A DNA stretch of 10,000 nt from positions 1 through 10,000 of the forward strand of contig JAIWOH010000026.1 of assembly GCA_020216985.1 (NCBI GenBank). The letters run 5' to 3'. Under the pieces are notes generated by a model. That model was given only the letters and a program-made list of their open reading frames with translations, was not told the origin of the DNA and searched no databases. This DNA comes from Nitrospira sp. (GTDB lineage Bacteria; Nitrospirota; Nitrospiria; Nitrospirales; Nitrospiraceae). Positions 1 through 7,428 of the stretch are shown in pieces (the stretch's first letter is position 1; each line of letters begins with the position of its first letter). The translations under genes were made by a program, and so were the position numbers.

Positions 1-947
1 GTCTGCGGAATAAGATCCGCCCCGATGGTCACGCCCGTGAGGGGAGCCGACTGCACACGAAGATCGGCGACCGGCTCTCCTCCCTCTTCCCATTGGCGAA
101 GCACCTGAATATCGGCTCCCATTCTCTTCAGCACCTCGAGCAAGCCGGTTCTGGTCCGATTGCACCCGACGTTCGTGATCGTGACGTCGGAGTCGGGGAC
201 GATCGTCGCTCCCACGATGAAAAACGCAGCGGAGGAGAAATCACCGGGAACGACCATCTGCCGTCCCGCCCATCCCACACTCGGCCGCCCTTCCAGGATC
301 AACGTGTTCCCCTCACGCAAGAGGGGCACGCCGAACGATTCAAACATCCGCTCCGTATGATCTCGCGACAGCCGCGGCTCTTGAATGCGCGTCGTTCCTT
401 CGGCAAAGAGGCCGGCGAGCAGCAGCGCCGATTTGACCTGGGCGCTGGGGACCGGCGAGACATAGGTCGTCCCGCGCAATTGTTTTCCGGTGATCGCCAG
501 CGGAGCTAACTCACCTCCCTTGCGTCCCGCAATCACGGCGCCCATCTCGCGCAGGGGTTTGACCACCCGCCCCATGGGCCGACGTCGGATCGATTCGTCT
601 CCCGTCAGGACGGTGAAGAAGTCCTGTCCCGCCAACAATCCCGCCAGCAAACGGATTCCCGTTCCCGAGTTGCCGCAATCGATCGGCAAATCGGGCTCGC
701 TCAATCCCCTCAACCCTTTGCCGTGCACGGTCAGACGTTCCGGCGTCTCGTCGATCCGGATGCCCAGCTCGCGAAACGCCCGCATGGTGTTGAGGCAGTC
801 CTCCCCTCGGCAATAGGCCGAGACGGTACTGACACCCTCTCCCAACGACGCAAAAATGATGGCTCGGTGTGTGATGGATTTATCACCTGGAACGCTGATC
901 GTCCCTTTGAGAGAGGGGCCCGGCGTGACGGTCAAGGCGGTCTTCAT
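1..947 (-). CDS. aroA: 3-phosphoshikimate 1-carboxyvinyltransferase (EPSP synthase), C-terminus cut off by window edge
   Basis: The enzyme transfers the enolpyruvyl group of PEP to shikimate 3-phosphate, the sixth step of the shikimate pathway, in the cytoplasm. The reading frame is open from ATG 947-945 to the left edge, giving 315 complete codons; family members have about 430 residues, so roughly the last quarter is missing. Visible signatures are the substrate-binding PGDKSITHR at residues 20-28 (K23, S24, R28), DCGNSGTGIR at 90-99, RRRPMGR at 121-127, the S-A-Q-V-K-S loop at 168-173 and SRDHTERM at 194-201. The NSGTGIR form of the PEP loop looks more like the class II enzymes (Bacillus/Agrobacterium type) than the E. 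coli NAGTAMR form; this is inferred from memory of the families. The start lies 3 bases after the tyrA stop, without a strong ribosome binding site, so translation is probably coupled. It is the last visible gene of the aromatic operon. Confidence 0.96.
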   Translation of the reverse strand, partial: MKTALTVTPGPSLKGTISVPGDKSITHRAIIFASLGEGVSTVSAYCRGEDCLNTMRAFRELGIRIDETPERLTVHGKGLRGLSEPDLPIDCGNSGTGIRLLAGLLAGQDFFTVLTGDESIRRRPMGRVVKPLREMGAVIAGRKGGELAPLAITGKQLRGTTYVSPVPSAQVKSALLLAGLFAEGTTRIQEPRLSRDHTERMFESFGVPLLREGNTLILEGRPSVGWAGRQMVVPGDFSSAAFFIVGATIVPDSDVTITNVGCNRTRTGLLEVLKRMGADIQVLRQWEEGGEPVADLRVQSAPLTGVTIGADLIPQ

Positions 948-950
948 TGT

Positions 951-1844
951 TTACGTTGCAACGGCAACGGGATCGCTCAGTTTTTCCCGCTCGCGCTTGG
1001 CGCGCTCGATCACTCGCTCGATGCCGGCGGCGTCGCCCGCCGCGATCAGGCGCTTGAGCTCGTCCAGTGCCCGCTGGTACATGTCGATCAACGGCACCAC
1101 GTTGTCCCGATTCCATACAAAAATGTCACGCCACATTTCAGGAGAGCTGGCCGCAATTCTTGTGGTATCCCGCAGACCACCGCCGGAATGACGGGCCAAA
1201 TCCAACGAGGAGAGCCGATGATCGCGCATGTCGGCCAACGCAATCATCAGGGCGAACGCGGCGGCATGAGGGAGGTGACTGACCGCCCCGAGAATTTGAT
1301 CGTGCAGGTGGGGGTCCATCGTCAGCAGGATCGATCCGGTTTCCTCCCACAGCCGTTTGATCCGCTCTAAAGCCTGCGGATCGGTCTTCTTCGTGGGTGT
1401 CACGATGCACCGCGCCCCCTTGAACAGGTGAGCCGATCCCTCCGCCACCCCTGTTTTTTCCTTTCCGGCGATCGGATGGGCGCCCACAAAATGCACGCCC
1501 GGGGGCATGACCGCCTCGGACCGCTCGACCAACGAACCTTTGACGCTCCCCACGTCGCTCACAATCGTTCCCGGCTCCAGACAATGGGCCCATTCCTTGA
1601 GATGCCGCTCGTAGGTATCGACCGGTGTGGCCAAAATCACCAGATCCGATCCCCGCACGCCGTCTTTTGGGTCCGACACGTACCGGTCGATCGCTCCCAT
1701 TTCAACGGCGGTTTTGAGGTTTTCCTCGCGACGACCGATGCCCACGACATGATCGGCCAGGGCTTTGCCGCGCAGCACCATTCCCAGCGAGCCGCCGATC
1801 AATCCCACCCCGACGATTGCCGCTTGCTTGAAATGAACCGCCAT
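951..1844 (-). CDS. tyrA: Prephenate/arogenate dehydrogenase
   Basis: This NAD(P)-dependent oxidative decarboxylase converts prephenate to 4-hydroxyphenylpyruvate (or arogenate to tyrosine), the committed step to tyrosine. The 297-residue protein opens with a Rossmann dinucleotide-binding motif GVGLIGGSLG (residues 12-21). Other conserved parts are SDVGSVKG (96-103), the catalytic-site GAHPIAGKEKTG (121-132, H123), SHLPH (189-193) and the helical-domain block HSGGGLRDTTRIAASSPEMW (219-238). There is no C-terminal ACT domain, so no built-in feedback site is apparent. The frame stays open upstream to 2039, inside aroF, but homology begins only at ATG 1844. That ATG has an AGAGG ribosome binding site at 1850-1854 overlapping the aroF stop codon, with 5 bases of spacing. 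The eight-base gap to aroF suggests coupled translation. Whether prephenate or arogenate is the substrate cannot be decided from sequence alone. Confidence 0.95.
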   Translation of the reverse strand: MAVHFKQAAIVGVGLIGGSLGMVLRGKALADHVVGIGRREENLKTAVEMGAIDRYVSDPKDGVRGSDLVILATPVDTYERHLKEWAHCLEPGTIVSDVGSVKGSLVERSEAVMPPGVHFVGAHPIAGKEKTGVAEGSAHLFKGARCIVTPTKKTDPQALERIKRLWEETGSILLTMDPHLHDQILGAVSHLPHAAAFALMIALADMRDHRLSSLDLARHSGGGLRDTTRIAASSPEMWRDIFVWNRDNVVPLIDMYQRALDELKRLIAAGDAAGIERVIERAKREREKLSDPVAVAT

Positions 1845-1852
1845 GGAGGCCT

Positions 1853-2866
1853 CTACAGCTCCCTTCCTACGACCTTGGCGATGTTCTCCAGGTCGCGCAT
1901 CAGCGCCTTGAACTTCGAGGGCTTGATCGACTCTTCCCCGTCGCACAACGCGCGCTCGGGATTGGAATGCACCTCGATGAGCAATCCGTCGGCGCCCGCC
2001 GCGATCGCGGCCTTCGACATGGGGGCCACCAAATCCCACTTTCCCGTGGCGTGGCTGGGGTCCACGATCACCGGCAGATGCGACAATTCTTTCAGCGTGG
2101 GAATCGCGGCGATATCAAGGGTGTTGCGATATTGCGTTTCGAACGTGCGGATGCCCCGCTCGCAGAGCATGACGTTTTGGTTGCCCCGGGACATGATGTA
2201 CTCCGCGGACAAGAGAAATTCCTTAATGGTCGCCGACAGCCCTCGCTTGAGAAGCACCGGCTTGTCGTAGGCGCCGACCTCCTTCAGCAACTCGAAGTTC
2301 TGCATGTTTCGCGCGCCGATCTGAATGATGTCCGCCTTCTCAAGAAACAGCTCGATGTCTCTCGTATCCAGAATTTCGCTGACGACGGGAAGACCGGTCT
2401 GTTTTCTGGCCTCCACCAAATAATCGAGTCCTTCCCGCCCCAACCCCTGAAACGAATAGGGAGAGGTCCTGGGCTTATAGGCGCCCCCTCGCAAAATCGA
2501 GGCGCCGGCCGCCTTCACTTCATGGGCGATGCCCACCGTCAACTCCAGCCGCTCCACGGCGCAGGGGCCGGCCATGATCGCGATCTTCTTGCCGCCGATC
2601 TTGACTCCGTTGACGTCGATGACTGTCGATTCTTTTTTGAACTCGCGGCTCACGAGCTTCCAAGGAGCCAGAATGGGCAACACGCTTTCGACGCCGGGCA
2701 GAGCCGTGAGCGGTTGATTGTGCAAAATGCGATCGTCGCCGATGACGCCGATGATCGTACGTTCCTGGCCGGTGGAGATCTGCGATTTCAATCCCAGATC
2801 CCGCAGCCGATCGATGATGTGATCCACCTGGCTTTCAGACGCATCAGGCTTCAAGACAATGATCAT
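1853..2866 (-). CDS. aroF: 3-deoxy-7-phosphoheptulonate (DAHP) synthase, type I-beta with N-terminal regulatory domain
   Basis: The enzyme condenses PEP with erythrose 4-phosphate to DAHP, the first step of aromatic biosynthesis. Residues 1-70 form the ferredoxin-like domain seen in Thermotoga-type DAHP synthases, where it mediates inhibition by tyrosine or phenylalanine. The catalytic barrel follows, with AGPCAVE (99-105), RGGAYKPRTSPYSFQGLG (126-143), IGARNMQNFELLKE (183-196), LLKRG (205-209) and DPSHATGK (269-276). C102, H272, E298 and D309 fall where the family's four metal ligands are expected. The length of 337 residues is typical. ATG 2866 is preceded by GAGGG at 2871-2875 and begins exactly at the regulatory domain, so the start is secure. 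The gap to hisC upstream is 18 bases. Feedback control of the pathway's entry step by an aromatic end product is likely; which amino acid acts is not visible. Confidence 0.96.
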   Translation of the reverse strand: MIIVLKPDASESQVDHIIDRLRDLGLKSQISTGQERTIIGVIGDDRILHNQPLTALPGVESVLPILAPWKLVSREFKKESTVIDVNGVKIGGKKIAIMAGPCAVERLELTVGIAHEVKAAGASILRGGAYKPRTSPYSFQGLGREGLDYLVEARKQTGLPVVSEILDTRDIELFLEKADIIQIGARNMQNFELLKEVGAYDKPVLLKRGLSATIKEFLLSAEYIMSRGNQNVMLCERGIRTFETQYRNTLDIAAIPTLKELSHLPVIVDPSHATGKWDLVAPMSKAAIAAGADGLLIEVHSNPERALCDGEESIKPSKFKALMRDLENIAKVVGREL

Positions 2867-2884
2867 GATTCCCTCGCCCTTCCA

Positions 2885-3970
2885 TCACGTCTCGCACGCC
2901 AAGACCTTTTTCAAGGCCTGAAGGAAAGCGGCGTTCTCGTCGGCCAGACCGATGGTGACACGGAGCATCGTTCCTTCGATGTGTCTCACGATAATCCCTT
3001 CACGCAGCAGGGCTTCAAACACCTGCCGCCCGTCCCGGCCAACGTCGAAATACAGAAAATTAGTTTGACTTGGAATCGGAGTCAATCCAAGCGCCTTAAG
3101 CCCTTGACCGACCTGCTCCATGCCCTCGGCGTTGACGGATCGACTTCTCGCCACGTGTTCCTCGTCGCCAAGCGCGGCCGCAGCCGCCCGCTGGGCGAGG
3201 CTGTTCGCGTTGAACGGAGGCCGTATCCGATTCAGAATGCCCGCGATTTCAGGCGTGGTAATCCCGTACCCGATTCTCAGCCCGGCCAGCCCGTAAATCT
3301 TGGAAAAAGTCCTCAGCACCACGACGTTTCGACCGTCCCTGACATAGGCGATCGTATCGGGAAACCGTGGATCGCGAACGTACTCGAAATACGCCTCGTC
3401 GAACACGACGACCACGTCGTTCGGCACCGCGGCCATCAGCCGGCCGACTTCGTCGGCCGACACCATAGTCCCCGTGGGATTATTGGGATTGCAGACGAAC
3501 AGCAGTCTGGTTCTCGGCGTCATGGCCCTGGCCATGGCGTCAAGATCGTGGGTCCAGTTCGTCAGGGGCACGACGATGGGATTGCCGTGCGCGGCCGTCA
3601 CTTCCATCCTGTAGATCACGAAGGTATGGTCGGCCATGACCGCGTCATCGCTGGGAGCCAGAAACGCCCGGGCCAATAATCCAAGAAGCTCGTCGGACCC
3701 GTTTCCCAAGATAATCTGCTCGCTCGACACCTTCCACCGTTCGGCGAGGACTTGCCTGAGTCGATGTCCTCCGCCGTCGGGATAGCGATGCAGGTTGTCG
3801 GTCGCCCCCGCCAGCGCCGCCAGTGCTTTGGAAGAAGGCCCGATCGGGTTTTCATTGGAGGCAAGCTTGATCACTCGACCAAGCCCGAGTTCGCGCTGCA
3901 ACTCCTCGATCGGTTTTCCCGGAACATAGGGGGTCAGCGATTGGATGTCGGGATGAATGTGAAGCGCCAT
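2885..3970 (-). CDS. hisC: HisC-type histidinol-phosphate / aromatic aminotransferase
   Basis: This is a PLP-dependent class I/II aminotransferase of the HisC family, 361 residues. Visible motifs are KLASNENPIG (35-44), the PLP-phosphate contact NGSDELL (90-96), CNPNNPTG (160-167), DEAYFEY (191-197, with D191 and Y194 contacting PLP), the Schiff-base lysine K224 in TFSKIYGLAGLRIGYG (221-236), and a carboxylate-binding arginine in MLRVTIG (R337). HisC proteins normally act on histidinol phosphate in histidine biosynthesis. Here the gene lies between pheA and aroF with no his gene in view, so it may act mainly on phenylpyruvate, 4-hydroxyphenylpyruvate or prephenate; this is inference from context. 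The start ATG 3970 is 4 bases after the pheA stop. No strong ribosome binding site is seen, which fits translational coupling. Confidence 0.93.
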   Translation of the reverse strand: MALHIHPDIQSLTPYVPGKPIEELQRELGLGRVIKLASNENPIGPSSKALAALAGATDNLHRYPDGGGHRLRQVLAERWKVSSEQIILGNGSDELLGLLARAFLAPSDDAVMADHTFVIYRMEVTAAHGNPIVVPLTNWTHDLDAMARAMTPRTRLLFVCNPNNPTGTMVSADEVGRLMAAVPNDVVVVFDEAYFEYVRDPRFPDTIAYVRDGRNVVVLRTFSKIYGLAGLRIGYGITTPEIAGILNRIRPPFNANSLAQRAAAAALGDEEHVARSRSVNAEGMEQVGQGLKALGLTPIPSQTNFLYFDVGRDGRQVFEALLREGIIVRHIEGTMLRVTIGLADENAAFLQALKKVLACET

Positions 3971-3974
3971 GAGA

Positions 3975-5051
3975 TCAACTGTATATCGGATAGGAACCGA
4001 GAATTTTCATGAACAAGCAGCGTCCTTTGACTTCTTCAACCGCCCTGCTGACCCGATCTTCCGTAATATGTCCTTCGACGTCGACGAAGAAAATGTACTC
4101 CCACGCTTTGCGCTGTGAAGGCCGTGATTCGATTTTCGTCATGTTGATCCCATGAGAGGCGAACGGGCGCAGAAGCTCGTAGAGGGCCCCGACCTTGTCT
4201 TTGATCGACAGCATCAGCGACGTCTTGTCTCGTCCCGTCCGCTCGGACGGTTTCTGAGACAACACCAGAAAGCGGGTCATGTTGTTGACATTGTCTTCGA
4301 TGCGAGCCCGGATCACGTTCAATCCGTACAATTGTCCGGCCAATTCCGACGCGATCGCGGCGGACGACGGTTCATCGACGCAGAGCTCGGCGGCCCGAGC
4401 CGTACTGGCCACCTCCACGGCCGGAACGTGCGGCAGATGCGTCTCCAGCCAATTGCGGCATTGGGCGATGGCGTGCGGATGAGAATAAATTTTCTTCACC
4501 TCTTCAAGAAGAGTGGACCTTGACAGTAAATGATGAGTGACCTCTTGGAGGATCTCGCCGTAGATCAGCAAGTTCGAGTCAATGAACATGTCCAGCGTGT
4601 GATTGACCACACCTTCGGTCGTATTCTCGATCGGCACGACACCGAAATGGGCCCGCCCCCGCTCGACCTCATTGAACACTTCCTTGATGCTGTGCACCGG
4701 AATGTACTGGGCTGATGAGCCGAATTTCTGCATGCAGGCCATGTGGGTGAACGTCGCCCTGGGTCCGAGATAGGCCACCGTTTGAGGCCCCTCCAGAGAC
4801 AACGACGCCGACATGATCTCCCGATAGACCGACCGAATCGCCTCAGTTGGGAACGGCCCCGTGTTTTGCTTGGTCAATCGTTCGATAATGGCCGTCTCCC
4901 GCCCTTGCGTATGGAGATTGGCGTTCGCATCCTTCTCCCTCTTGAGTCGCCCGATCTCGATCACATGCTTGGATCGCTCATTGAGAAGACGAATGATCTC
5001 GTCATCGATCCGATCGATTTCATTGCGATAATCGAGCAAGTCTTTGGGCAT
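3975..5051 (-). CDS. pheA: Bifunctional chorismate mutase / prephenate dehydratase (P-protein) with ACT domain
   Basis: The protein converts chorismate to prephenate and then to phenylpyruvate, the route to phenylalanine. It has three domains in order (numbered from ATG 5051, 358 residues). An AroQ chorismate mutase helix bundle spans about 5-85, with R9, R26 and K37 in the expected active-site positions. A prephenate dehydratase spans about 91-268, with PIENTTEG (140-147), THHLLSR (172-178), SHPHAIAQC (190-198) and the catalytic TRF (259-261). A C-terminal ACT domain spans about 277-355, with GALYELL (288-294) and ESRP (308-311), the phenylalanine-binding feedback motifs. The frame extends to a TTG at 5060, but ATG 5051 is preferred because it is the stronger start codon, has GGTGG just upstream and gives the family's usual N-terminus. 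It is the first gene of the aromatic operon, with a roughly 200-base leader region upstream. Confidence 0.95.
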   Translation of the reverse strand: MPKDLLDYRNEIDRIDDEIIRLLNERSKHVIEIGRLKREKDANANLHTQGRETAIIERLTKQNTGPFPTEAIRSVYREIMSASLSLEGPQTVAYLGPRATFTHMACMQKFGSSAQYIPVHSIKEVFNEVERGRAHFGVVPIENTTEGVVNHTLDMFIDSNLLIYGEILQEVTHHLLSRSTLLEEVKKIYSHPHAIAQCRNWLETHLPHVPAVEVASTARAAELCVDEPSSAAIASELAGQLYGLNVIRARIEDNVNNMTRFLVLSQKPSERTGRDKTSLMLSIKDKVGALYELLRPFASHGINMTKIESRPSQRKAWEYIFFVDVEGHITEDRVSRAVEEVKGRCLFMKILGSYPIYS

Positions 5052-5132
5052 GACCACCAAGCCTTGGACTCTGTGTTACAACGAGTCTCGAGCGGCCCCT
5101 TTACACGCACTAACTTATTAAGCAAGTGTGGA

Positions 5133-5162
5133 ATCTTACAGGAACCTTCAAAACCATTGCAA
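5133..5162 (-). promoter_or_regulatory. Candidate sigma-70-like promoter of the aromatic operon
   Basis: On the minus strand TTGCAA (5157-5162) and TAAGAT (5133-5138) are separated by 18 bases, about 80 bases upstream of the pheA start. Each box matches 4 of 6 consensus positions. It is the best promoter-like pair seen in the gap between ruvB and pheA (5052-5259). No attenuator or convincing terminator was recognised in that gap, and read-through from ruvB is possible. Confidence 0.28.
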
Positions 5163-5259
5163 GGACGGCTCTTTGCGCAGGGAGATACACGATCTAACAG
5201 AGGCGGCCACGAAACGGCAGGGGGCAAATCGAACCCTCGCTTGGAGCACCTTCATCTGG

Positions 5260-6264
5260 CTAAAGAAGCCGGTTTAACGAGCGGTTGAAATATTCGAAGG
5301 TCCGTCTAGTGGCCTGGCGGCCTCGACCGGTCCGATCAAGAAAACCAGCCTGAATCAAATAGGGCTCATACACGTCTTCGATGGTCCCTTTGTCTTCTTG
5401 GAGCGCCGCCGCCAGGGACTCGACCCCGACCGGTCCGCCGTTGAACTTGTCGATGATCGTCAAGAGAATCTTCCGGTCCATATCGTCAAATCCGGCTTCG
5501 TCGATCCCGACCCACGCCAGCCCTTCGCGGGCTACCGATTTGGTAATATGGCCGTCCGCCTTGACCTGCGCATAGTCCCTGATCCGTTTGACGAGCCGAT
5601 TGGCGATGCGCGGCGTCCCGCGCGCACGGGCGGCGATTTCCGCCGCTCCGTCTCGATCGATCCCTATGCCCAACACACCGGCCGAGCGGGTCACAATGGC
5701 CTCCAACTCGGCCGGGGAATAAAATTCGAGCCGGTACACAAGACCGAACCGGTCCCGGAGGGGCGACGTCAACGCCCCCGCCCTCGTCGTCGCTCCCACG
5801 AGGGTAAATCGCGGCAGATCGAGCTTGACCGTCCTCGTTCCCGGCCCCTGACCGATCACCAGATCAAGTTGATAATCCTCCATCGCAGGATAGAGGGCTT
5901 CTTCAACGGAGGCCGGCAGCCGATGGATCTCATCGATGAAGAGGACGTCGTGCTCTTGCAGGTTGGTGAGAATCGCCGCCAGATCTCCCGCATGGGCCAA
6001 CACCAAACCCGACGTTGACCGTAACGATGCGCCCATTTCATTGGCGATGATGTGGGCAATCGTGGTCTTCCCCAATCCCGGCGGGCCATAGAAAATCGCA
6101 TGATCGAGAGGTTCCCCCCGCCGTTTGGCTGCCTCAATGCAGACGCGCAGCGACTCCTTCATCTTGTCTTGCCCGACATATTCGTTCAGCGCCTGCGGGC
6201 GGAGGGCCTGCTCGATCCCCCGCTCTTCATCCATCGCTCGATCGGTCACGATCCGTTCGGTCAT
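5260..6264 (-). CDS. ruvB: Holliday junction branch migration ATPase RuvB
   Basis: RuvB is the hexameric AAA+ motor that, with RuvA, drives branch migration of Holliday junctions in recombinational repair. The 334-residue protein shows the family's N-terminal [11 protein letters not shown] block (22-32), Walker A GPPGLGKT (60-67), Walker [11 protein letters not shown] (107-116), sensor 1 GATTRAG, the arginine-finger segment SPLRDRFG, the sensor 2 region [10 protein letters not shown] and the C-terminal winged helix [12 protein letters not shown] to GRQAT. The frame can begin at GTG 6276, but ATG 6264 is chosen because GGGGAG (6269-6274) sits 4 bases before it. One oddity: the usually conserved TSGPA(I/L)E segment after Walker A reads TSGLVLA here (84-90). 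The gene follows the cysteine-rich protein gene by 18 bases and is the last gene of its cluster. Confidence 0.97.
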   Translation of the reverse strand: MTERIVTDRAMDEERGIEQALRPQALNEYVGQDKMKESLRVCIEAAKRRGEPLDHAIFYGPPGLGKTTIAHIIANEMGASLRSTSGLVLAHAGDLAAILTNLQEHDVLFIDEIHRLPASVEEALYPAMEDYQLDLVIGQGPGTRTVKLDLPRFTLVGATTRAGALTSPLRDRFGLVYRLEFYSPAELEAIVTRSAGVLGIGIDRDGAAEIAARARGTPRIANRLVKRIRDYAQVKADGHITKSVAREGLAWVGIDEAGFDDMDRKILLTIIDKFNGGPVGVESLAAALQEDKGTIEDVYEPYLIQAGFLDRTGRGRQATRRTFEYFNRSLNRLL

Positions 6265-6268
6265 CACT

Positions 6269-6274
6269 CTCCCC
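6269..6274 (-). promoter_or_regulatory. Ribosome binding site that decides the ruvB start
   Basis: GGGGAG on the minus strand lies 4 bases upstream of ATG 6264. The alternative GTG at 6276 would place this site inside the coding region, so the ATG is favoured. Confidence 0.6.
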
Positions 6275-6282
6275 ACCCGAAC

Positions 6283-6777
6283 TTATTTTTCTTTCGGCGC
6301 ACGTTGATATTTGGGAGGAGGCGGCAACGTTCCTTGCCCCGGTGTGGGTGTATTGCCGCAATCCGGCGGGCAGAATTTCATTCCCCGGCTTGGGTCCGGA
6401 AAACTCTGTTCCATCTTCTGCAACTGGCATTGCGTCAATCGTCCGCCGTCTCCGCCGCCACAACGGGCAGGCACCGAGGAACTTCCGATTTCCACGTACC
6501 CCTCCGGGCAAGATCCGCAGACCGCCAGAGGGTTCGCTCCCAACGGCACACATTCAACCAGGGTCGGGTCATCCTCTTTACACACCCCCGGCGCTTGCGT
6601 GACGCCGGTGACGGCATATCCTTGCGGACAAGTTCCGCAGGTCATCCGAACAGTGGGAGGCGATTCGGGTGCGTCTTGCGCGACCCCCCTCACCGGCCCA
6701 GCTCCGACGATCAACGTTGTTCCCAGACCAATGATAAGCGCACACCGAGCAAAGACCGCCGATGATTGATCGACCAT
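6283..6777 (-). CDS. Exported cysteine-rich protein with duplicated four-cysteine unit, function unknown
   Basis: I do not recognise a named family for this 164-residue protein. Residues 1-33 look like a signal peptide: a short start, an arginine, the hydrophobic core CALIIGLGTTLIVGAG (12-27), and a plausible cleavage after GVA (31-33). The mature part carries two tandem copies of C-X2-C-X15-C-X9/10-C, at residues 47-76 and 87-117, each beginning CG(T/S)CP(Q/E)GY. A CPPDC pair follows (136-140), then a proline-rich, basic tail. The mature protein thus has ten cysteines, suited to disulfide bonds or metal binding in the periplasm or on the surface. ATG 6777 is preferred over TTG 6795 because it avoids overlap with ruvA and gives a normal signal peptide. 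It starts 4 bases after the ruvA stop and ends 18 bases before ruvB, so it is probably co-transcribed with both. An exported protein has no obvious role in branch migration. Confidence 0.8.
   Translation of the reverse strand: MVDQSSAVFARCALIIGLGTTLIVGAGPVRGVAQDAPESPPTVRMTCGTCPQGYAVTGVTQAPGVCKEDDPTLVECVPLGANPLAVCGSCPEGYVEIGSSSVPARCGGGDGGRLTQCQLQKMEQSFPDPSRGMKFCPPDCGNTPTPGQGTLPPPPKYQRAPKEK
6427..6639 (-). repeat. Internal duplication encoding the CGxCPxGY cysteine units
   Basis: The two units are encoded at 6550-6639 and 6427-6519. Their cysteine spacings are C-X2-C-X15-C-X9-C and C-X2-C-X15-C-X10-C. Both share CG-x-CP-x-GY and a similar distance to the second cysteine pair, but are otherwise diverged, which suggests an old duplication. 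Confidence 0.75.
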
Positions 6778-6781
6778 TCCG

Positions 6782-7381
6782 TCATCCCTTCGCAAGTTCT
6801 TTGAGGCCTTCGCGAATGAGATTGGTCAACGGCAAAGGGTCTGCCGCAGTCTTTGTGACCCGCCTCAATGCTTCCTTCACGTCGTGAGGGCGGTAGCCCA
6901 GGTTCACCAACGCGGACAGGGCATCGTCGAAGAAACCGCCGGTCTCCGGAACCGGCGTCTCACCGGAAGCCGATTCGACCTTGCCGACCTTGTCCTTAAG
7001 CTCCAGCGCAATACGGCCCGCGGACTTTTTCCCGATACCGGGGATGGTCGCCAGTTTCTCGACGTCTTCGGTCCGGATCGCGCGGAGGAGGTCGGCGATC
7101 GGCATGCTTGACAGAACGTTCAACGCCAGCTTGGGACCGATGCCCGTCACCGTCGTCAGCAAGAGAAACGAATCCTTTTCTCGCGGCGAGAGAAAGCCGA
7201 ACAGTTGAATGGCATCCTCCCGCAAATGGGTATGGATGTTAAGCGCGACTGTTTCGTTGAGATTCGGAAGCGCGTAATAGGTGCTCAGGGGAATATGGAC
7301 TTCATAGCCGACCCCTTGAACGTCCAGCGTGAGATGGGTCGGCGCCTTGAAGATGAGCTTTCCCGTGAGAAGGGCGATCAT
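6782..7381 (-). CDS. ruvA: Holliday junction branch migration complex subunit RuvA
   Basis: RuvA binds four-way DNA junctions as a tetramer and loads the RuvB motor. The 199-residue length matches the family (about 200). The N-terminal OB-fold domain (1-62) includes the conserved GVGYEV (23-28) and HLREDAIQLFGF (52-63). Two helix-hairpin-helix DNA-binding motifs follow: GIGPKLA (80-86) and PGIGKKSAGRIA (114-125). The small C-terminal domain that contacts RuvB is at about 150-199, after an acidic, proline-containing linker. The frame is open upstream to 7426, but homology begins at ATG 7381 with the typical MIALLTGKL. No strong ribosome binding site is seen before it. The gap to yebC upstream is 47 bases, leaving no room for ruvC. 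Confidence 0.96.
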   Translation of the reverse strand: MIALLTGKLIFKAPTHLTLDVQGVGYEVHIPLSTYYALPNLNETVALNIHTHLREDAIQLFGFLSPREKDSFLLLTTVTGIGPKLALNVLSSMPIADLLRAIRTEDVEKLATIPGIGKKSAGRIALELKDKVGKVESASGETPVPETGGFFDDALSALVNLGYRPHDVKEALRRVTKTAADPLPLTNLIREGLKELAKG

Positions 7382-7428
7382 CTCGTCTCGTCCCGTCGGG
7401 TGGCGACGAGTCCGTGTCCCGGGCACGC

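Noticed and set aside
723..1370. A 215-codon plus-strand frame antisense to aroA and tyrA
   Set aside because: It is a shadow of the two real genes, crosses their junction and has no recognisable domain.
1967..3679. A 570-codon open frame on the plus strand antisense to aroF and hisC
   Set aside because: It lies opposite two clearly homologous genes, shows no family resemblance and is rich in Arg, His, Gly and Asp, as expected of a shadow frame in GC-rich DNA.
5215..5245. A GGTTCGATT stretch on the minus strand resembling a tRNA T-loop
   Set aside because: The flanking bases do not form a proper T-stem, and no anticodon or acceptor stem can be built around it.
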